A DNA stretch of 10,240 bases, from contig JBFSVS010000028.1 in assembly GCA_041263285.1 (NCBI GenBank), positions 1 through 10,240 of the forward strand. Reading direction: 5' to 3'. Origin of the DNA: Acidiparvus fluvialis. Lineage in GTDB: Bacteria > Acidobacteriota > Holophagae > Holophagales > Holophagaceae. Below, one piece after another: positions 6,878 through 10,240 of this stretch. Both the position numbers and the translations under genes were made by a program. Under the pieces are notes generated by a model. It did not search any database. It saw only the letters and a list, made by a program, of their open reading frames with translations, and was not told the origin of the DNA. Each line of letters starts with the position of its first letter. The first letter of the stretch is position 1.

Positions 6878-7585
6878 ATGAACTTTCTTCTTCCCCTAGC
6901 GATGATGGACGAAGGCGGATTTTCCATTGTGGACTCCGTTCTTGAAGCATCCATTGCGAATCAGATCATTATCGCCATCCTCTTTTACCTTTTAGGCTAT
7001 CAAATCTACATTGCGATGGAACGCTATGTAACTTACCGCGATAGCGAGGAAGCTACTGGAAAGTTTTTAAAACTTTTCATGGAATCTTTGAAGAAAGGTG
7101 ATTTTGACGCTGCCAAGAAAGCAGCCATGACTCACAATAAGAGTCACGTCGCTCTTGTGCTGAAGCACTCCTTGGACATCTACCAATTTGAATTGACTCT
7201 TCGGGCTAAAAATCCTAACCATAATGTGATTGAATCGGTCCAACGCTCGCTCGAGCGCGGGACAGCCGAAGTCACCGAGTTACTCAAAAAAGGTCTCGCT
7301 AATTTGGCCACCATCGGTGCCTTGGCGCCGTTTATTGGTCTTCTCGGAACCGTCGTTGGCATCATGCGCGTATTCTCGGATTTGAAGCGTACGGGTGCAG
7401 GAGATATCAATGTGCTCGCGGGATCCATCGGTGAAGCTCTATTTGCTACCGCACTTGGTCTCCTGGTCGCCATCCCTGCGGTTTGGGTCTATAACCTTTT
7501 TACTGGAAAACAGGAAAAAGTTGTGATGGGCATCCACAGTGCTTCATCGCAAATGGTGGATGAATTTATTCGACGGGAGAGCTAG
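6878..7585 (+). CDS. exbB: MotA/TolQ/ExbB-family proton channel protein
   Basis: ExbB forms the pentameric inner-membrane stator that, with ExbD, turns proton flow into force on TonB. The 235-residue product has three membrane segments: about 28-47, then after a large cytosolic loop about 141-163 and about 184-206. The family core is clear in LATIGALAPFIGLLGTVVGI (143-162) and IGEALFATALGLLVAIPAV (184-202). The length fits the family (E. coli ExbB is 244). AAAGGA at 6866-6871 sits 6 bases before the ATG, a good start signal. TolQ is the alternative name for this fold, but the tonB gene upstream and the absence of tolA, tolB and pal favour ExbB. It is followed by exbD after 46 bases. Confidence 0.94.
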   Translation: MNFLLPLAMMDEGGFSIVDSVLEASIANQIIIAILFYLLGYQIYIAMERYVTYRDSEEATGKFLKLFMESLKKGDFDAAKKAAMTHNKSHVALVLKHSLDIYQFELTLRAKNPNHNVIESVQRSLERGTAEVTELLKKGLANLATIGALAPFIGLLGTVVGIMRVFSDLKRTGAGDINVLAGSIGEALFATALGLLVAIPAVWVYNLFTGKQEKVVMGIHSASSQMVDEFIRRES

Positions 7586-7631
7586 AATTCTTTCGAAAGC
7601 TCATCCTAATTACACTTTTTGAGGATTTATC

Positions 7632-8135
7632 ATGGGTATGTCAGTCGGCAGTAAAGGCGGCATCAAGTCCGATATCAACGTCACTCCACTCGTTGATATC
7701 ATGCTCGTCCTTTTGATTATTTTCATCATCGTGACCCCTGCGGTAAATAACTCGGTGAAATTGCCCTTGGCTAAACATAGTCCTAAAGTTGATAAGGCCT
7801 CCGGGGCAGTTTATCTGACAATCTACTACGGAGCCATTAAAGGACCCGATGGTGAATTCTTAAGACCAGGACCGATTACCATTGATGACAATGCGGCTCG
7901 CAAGAAAGAGTTCACTCTTGAAAACGCAGCATCAGCCGCTGAATTAGGAGACTGGATTAATAAAAGCGTGAGCAGTCTTGAGGATAAGAGAATTTTTATT
8001 AAAGCGGATGCAGAAATCCCTTTTAAATACATCAATATGCTCTTTCAGCTCGCCCGAAAAAATGGTGCAGATGAAGCCTCCATCGTTACCAATGATGGAG
8101 AATCTCAAAAGAATAAAGAAACTAATTCAAATTAA
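7632..8135 (+). CDS. exbD: Biopolymer transport protein ExbD (first copy)
   Basis: ExbD is a single-pass protein whose dimer sits in the ExbB pore and carries the proton-binding aspartate. The 167-residue product opens with the family pattern SDINVTPLVDIMLVLLIIFI (13-32), in which D22 corresponds to the essential membrane aspartate of E. coli ExbD (D25). The periplasmic domain follows from about 40 and includes IFIKADAEIPFKYINMLF, the usual strand-helix unit. It is longer than the second copy: about 20 extra residues around 66-90 (YYGAIKGPDGEFLRPGP) and a polar, Asn/Lys-rich tail. GAGGA at 7621-7625 lies 6 bases before the ATG. The gene sits between exbB and the second exbD, 15 bases from the latter. 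Confidence 0.94.
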   Translation: MGMSVGSKGGIKSDINVTPLVDIMLVLLIIFIIVTPAVNNSVKLPLAKHSPKVDKASGAVYLTIYYGAIKGPDGEFLRPGPITIDDNAARKKEFTLENAASAAELGDWINKSVSSLEDKRIFIKADAEIPFKYINMLFQLARKNGADEASIVTNDGESQKNKETNSN

Positions 8136-8150
8136 GATTCAGGGGATCGT

Positions 8151-8621
8151 ATGAATTCAGGTGGTTCAAGAGGCCAAATTAACAGCGACATTAATGTCAC
8201 CCCGCTGATCGACATCATGCTAGTGCTCTTAATTGTCTTCATAGCCATGGTGCCTGCTTTAAACAAAGCAGCGAAGGTTGTTGTCCCTCAAGTGAATACC
8301 CAAGTGAATCCTCCCAAGTCTAAGGAAGTTCCCATTGTGGTTTCTGTGACCAGCGAAGGACGCTTCTTTCTCCAAACCAAAGAAATCCAACTCGCTGATA
8401 TGACCGAGCAACTCTACGATGTCATTCGACTTCAACCCTTCAATCTTCGCCGTGTGATTTTAAAAGTCGATGAAGATGCTCGATTCCAATATGCGGTTGA
8501 CGCCCTTGATCGGATCCGGCTTGCCGGGGACCGAGTGAAGCAAGAAACCCGTGAAAATCCGAAGTTTGAAGGACTAGACGGCGGAGACGTTAAGGTTCCT
8601 ATTAGTTATCTTCGTAAATAG
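8151..8621 (+). CDS. exbD: Biopolymer transport protein ExbD (second copy)
   Basis: This is a second, shorter ExbD of 156 residues. The N-terminus SDINVTPLIDIMLVLLIVFI (12-31) is nearly the same as in the first copy, with the proton-carrying aspartate at D21. The periplasmic parts differ: this copy has VPIVVSVTSEGRFFLQ (61-76) and VILKVDEDARFQYAVDALDR (102-121), and a charged C-terminal tail ending YLRK. Divergence outside the membrane segment suggests an old duplication with separate roles, perhaps a heterodimer in the ExbB ring or different partners. Paired exbD genes after exbB are known in several non-gammaproteobacterial lineages. AGGGG at 8141-8145 stands 5 bases before the ATG. Confidence 0.93.
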   Translation: MNSGGSRGQINSDINVTPLIDIMLVLLIVFIAMVPALNKAAKVVVPQVNTQVNPPKSKEVPIVVSVTSEGRFFLQTKEIQLADMTEQLYDVIRLQPFNLRRVILKVDEDARFQYAVDALDRIRLAGDRVKQETRENPKFEGLDGGDVKVPISYLRK

Positions 8622-8657
8622 AGCTGTCAACTTCGGGTACCCCTTTAGACTTAAGGC

Positions 8658-9401
8658 ATGTCTGATACCTTTCATGCCCTCATTCTAAAGCCGATGGCCT
8701 ACCGTGATAATGAAACACTAGTTTCATTCATTACAGAGCAGGGGACGCGAGGTTCGGGAATTGCGAAAGGAACAAAACGACCAACTGCTCGATGGATCTC
8801 CTCCTTTGAGCCATTAAACTTAGTAACAATTTCTCTCTTTGGAAAAGAGAATCAAAGCTTAAAAAGAATTACCTCGTGTGAATTAATTTCGTCCCCCATG
8901 CTTTTAGGTCATCTTGAATCTAATTTGGTGATCAGTTGTTTAGCAGATCTTTTTGATCGAATTACCCACGAAGGACTTGAGGATCCTCGGCTATTTCGAT
9001 TGCTGAAGACGGTGACTGAGGGACTGAAGGCTCGCCCAGAGGAGGCCGCCTCGATCTTGGCCTATGCTGAATTCTGGGTCTTATATTTACTCGGCTGGCT
9101 CCCCGATCCTAAAACGTGTGGCCATTGCCAGGGTACTGCTGAGCCTTTTACCATGTTGTCTGATGAACGAGGCTGGCTTTGCCGGCACTGCCATCCGGTG
9201 GGCGAAGGAGAGGGGCTACCAAGGGGAACGAAAGAGTATTTGAATCACCTTAAATCCGAAACTCCTTTATCGCTTCAAAGCCAAAATTTAAATTCTCAAA
9301 TTTTTCCTGTGATCGCCCGAGTCCTCCGACAGCGACTCCTTCGAGAGATGGGTTCATCCCCCAAAAGCTACGAGGTTCTCTTTCGGGCTTCGGGTTTGTA
9401 A
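8658..9401 (+). CDS. recO: DNA repair protein RecO
   Basis: RecO works with RecF and RecR to load RecA on SSB-coated single-stranded DNA during gap repair, and it anneals complementary strands. The 247-residue product has the usual length. The N-terminal OB fold starts straight away (FHALILKPMAYRDNETLVSF at 5-24, then GTRGSGIAKGTKRP at 29-42). A helical region follows, then a zinc-finger module made by C154/C157 and C175/C178 (CGHC and CRHC), and a C-terminal helix with RQRLLREMG. The ATG at 8658 is right because homology begins within the first residues, although its only Shine-Dalgarno-like AAGG is too close (one base). It lies 36 bases after the second exbD with no terminator between, so read-through from the ton operon is likely. 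The rnpB promoter overlaps and follows its end. Confidence 0.94.
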   Translation: MSDTFHALILKPMAYRDNETLVSFITEQGTRGSGIAKGTKRPTARWISSFEPLNLVTISLFGKENQSLKRITSCELISSPMLLGHLESNLVISCLADLFDRITHEGLEDPRLFRLLKTVTEGLKARPEEAASILAYAEFWVLYLLGWLPDPKTCGHCQGTAEPFTMLSDERGWLCRHCHPVGEGEGLPRGTKEYLNHLKSETPLSLQSQNLNSQIFPVIARVLRQRLLREMGSSPKSYEVLFRASGL

Positions 9402-9412
9402 TTACCATAATC

Positions 9413-9421
9413 TGTTATGCT
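9413..9421 (+). promoter_or_regulatory. Extended -10 promoter of rnpB
   Basis: TGTTATGCT is a TG-n-TATGCT extended -10, matching TATAAT at four of six positions. It begins 12 bases after the recO stop. Six or seven bases downstream is G9428, exactly where the RNase P P1 helix begins, which fits transcription start. A weak TTGTAA (9396-9401) overlaps the recO stop, but with a 14-base spacer it is too close to be a normal -35. Confidence 0.55.
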
Positions 9422-9427
9422 AATAAT

Positions 9428-9778
9428 GTGGATCAGGACACCGCTATTTCGGTAGAGGAAAGTCCGGACTCCGAAGGGTAATGGACCAGTTAACGACTGG
9501 GCGGGGAGACCCGATGGATAGTGCCACAGAAAATATACCGCCTCAGATTTTCGGATGTGAGGTAAGGGTGAAAAGGTGAGGTAAGAGCTCACCGCCGAAC
9601 TGGTAACAGGTCGGGCACGGTAAACCCTCCATGGAGCAAGACCAAATAGGCTGACACGCCTTGAAAAAGGCACCATGAACCCCATGTCGTCAGCGGGTAG
9701 GTCGCTAGAGGTGATTGGCAACAATCATCCCAGAGGAATGGTGTCCCACGACAGAATCCGGCTTAACGATTCACCACA
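9428..9778 (+). ncRNA. rnpB: RNase P RNA (class A, bacterial)
   Basis: This is the catalytic RNA that, with the RnpA protein, cuts 5' leaders from pre-tRNAs. The conserved core is plain: GAGGAAAGTCCGGACTCC (9455-9472) pairs with ACAGAATCCGGCTTA (9751-9765) to form P4 and its joins. GTGCCACAGAAA and ATACCGCC (about 9521-9542), GGGTGAAAAGGTGAG (9566-9580) and GGTAAACCC (9619-9627) are further signatures. Helices I can draw are P1 (TGTGG 9427-9431 with CCACA 9774-9778), P8 (9486-9500), P9 with a GAGA loop (9502-9513), P13 (9575-9593), P14 with a GTAA loop (about 9597-9612) and P15 (CTGAC 9651-9655 with GTCAG 9689-9693). Loops capped by GNRA tetraloops are typical of class A. The P15 internal region (9656-9688) contains one hairpin, GCCTT-GAAA-AAGGC, and lacks the usual GGU. 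The ends are set by the promoter and P1 and may be off by a few bases. Confidence 0.96.
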
Positions 9779-9807
9779 ACCCCCCGAAAGGGGGGTTGTG
9801 CATTTTT
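9775..9807 (+). terminator. Intrinsic terminator of rnpB
   Basis: A perfect 11-bp stem (CACAACCCCCC with GGGGGGTTGTG) is closed by a stable GAAA tetraloop and followed by CA and five T residues. The left arm starts inside the 3' strand of the RNase P P1 helix (9774-9778), so the terminator hairpin and P1 compete for the same bases. Confidence 0.95.
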
Positions 9808-9834
9808 AATAAGATGTAACCATTAAGGGTTCTT

Positions 9835-10240
9835 ATGTCTGCTAAATATCGAGCTCTCATCGTAACTTTCTTGGCGTTTCACATTGATACGCTGCTTTAT
9901 TATTTTTTAGTTCCTTTACTTCCTCATTATGCTAACAACTTAGGTTTTTCCACTTTTCAAATAGGCGTTTTATTTGGGAGTTATGCTTTAGCCCTGCTGG
10001 CTACGACCTATCCTGCGGGCCGTCTGACGGATCACTTTGGCCGAAAGAAACCAATGCTTTGGGGACTCTTTGGGCTCATGATTGCCACGGCTCTTTTTGC
10101 TTGGAGTACCAGTTTTATTTGGCTTCTCATCGCTCGGTGTCTTCAGGGTGCGGCGGGTGCTCTGACCTGGGTCCCCGGTATGGCGCTCATTGCAGATCAT
10201 TTTCCGAATGAAGAGCGCGGGAAAGCGCTGAGTATCTCTT
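9835..10240 (+). CDS. Major facilitator superfamily transporter, N-terminal part (runs off window)
   Basis: The frame opens at the ATG at 9835 and is still open at the window end after 135 codons, so only the first four or so membrane helices are visible. Segment 1 is about residues 6-28 (LIVTFLAFHIDTLLYYFLVP), followed by segments at about 43-60, 73-90 and 94-115. The loop between helices 2 and 3 carries the superfamily motif A, GRLTDHFGRKK (61-71), and helix 4 holds RCLQGAAGA. This fits a 12- or 14-helix secondary transporter; the first half resembles drug/proton antiporters and other MFS exporters, but the substrate cannot be named. AAGGG at 9825-9829 is 5 bases before the ATG. No clear promoter lies in the 27 bases after the rnpB terminator, although TAAGAT (9810-9815) could be a -10. 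Confidence 0.9.
   Translation, partial: MSAKYRALIVTFLAFHIDTLLYYFLVPLLPHYANNLGFSTFQIGVLFGSYALALLATTYPAGRLTDHFGRKKPMLWGLFGLMIATALFAWSTSFIWLLIARCLQGAAGALTWVPGMALIADHFPNEERGKALSIS

Noticed and set aside
7591..7615. CTTTCGAAAG palindrome between exbB and exbD as a regulatory hairpin.
   Set aside because: It has no loop to fold around, and the spacer continues into a normal ribosome-binding site for exbD; nothing supports a stop or attenuator.
8635..8642. GGGTACCC palindrome between the second exbD and recO as a possible terminator.
   Set aside because: An 8-base palindrome with no loop and no T-run cannot act as an intrinsic terminator.
9368..9724. A 118-codon frame on the minus strand over rnpB.
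   Set aside because: The region is clearly RNase P RNA on the plus strand; the frame is a by-product of the RNA sequence.
9988..10200. A 70-codon minus-strand frame near the window end.
   Set aside because: It is antisense to the transporter gene, whose plus-strand product has the MFS motif A and membrane helices.

Overview
The window comes from a Gram-negative (diderm) bacterium with middling GC, and it is mostly chromosomal housekeeping DNA. The evidence for an outer membrane is a TonB/ExbB/ExbD energy-transfer operon and an ArnD-type lipid A modification enzyme. I cannot name the lineage. A single-chain SecDF, a TonB operon with two ExbD proteins and a class A RNase P RNA with an unusual P15 loop argue against a typical gammaproteobacterium. 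They would fit Acidobacteriota, PVC-group or former delta-proteobacterial lineages, but this is inference only.

Layout. (1) 1-1294, plus strand: the 3' end of a shikimate kinase gene, then an arnD-like deformylase gene. (2) 5644-1291, minus strand: a compact tgt-yajC-secDF operon, converging on arnD so tightly that the two stop codons overlap. (3) 5645-5893: a 249-bp divergent control region between tgt and tonB. (4) 5894-8621, plus strand: tonB, a small unknown membrane or secreted ORF, exbB, exbD and a second exbD. (5) 8658-9401: recO, probably co-transcribed or at least closely following. (6) 9428-9778: the RNase P RNA gene, with an extended -10 promoter inside the end of recO and a strong intrinsic terminator at 9775-9807. 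(7) 9835 to the window end: the N-terminal part of a major facilitator transporter.

How the genes work together. Tgt, YajC and SecDF form the widespread tRNA-modification plus Sec-accessory cluster, in which YajC and SecDF assist SecYEG export using the proton gradient. TonB, ExbB and the two ExbDs make a complete inner-membrane motor for driving outer-membrane receptors; no receptor gene is in view. RecO, RNase P RNA and shikimate kinase are unrelated core functions.

Nothing here looks like a mobile element, CRISPR array, defence island or phage. No new system is evident. The points most worth a second look are the RNase P L15 region lacking an obvious GGU, the enlarged SecF periplasmic domain in the SecDF fusion, and the small ORF between tonB and exbB.
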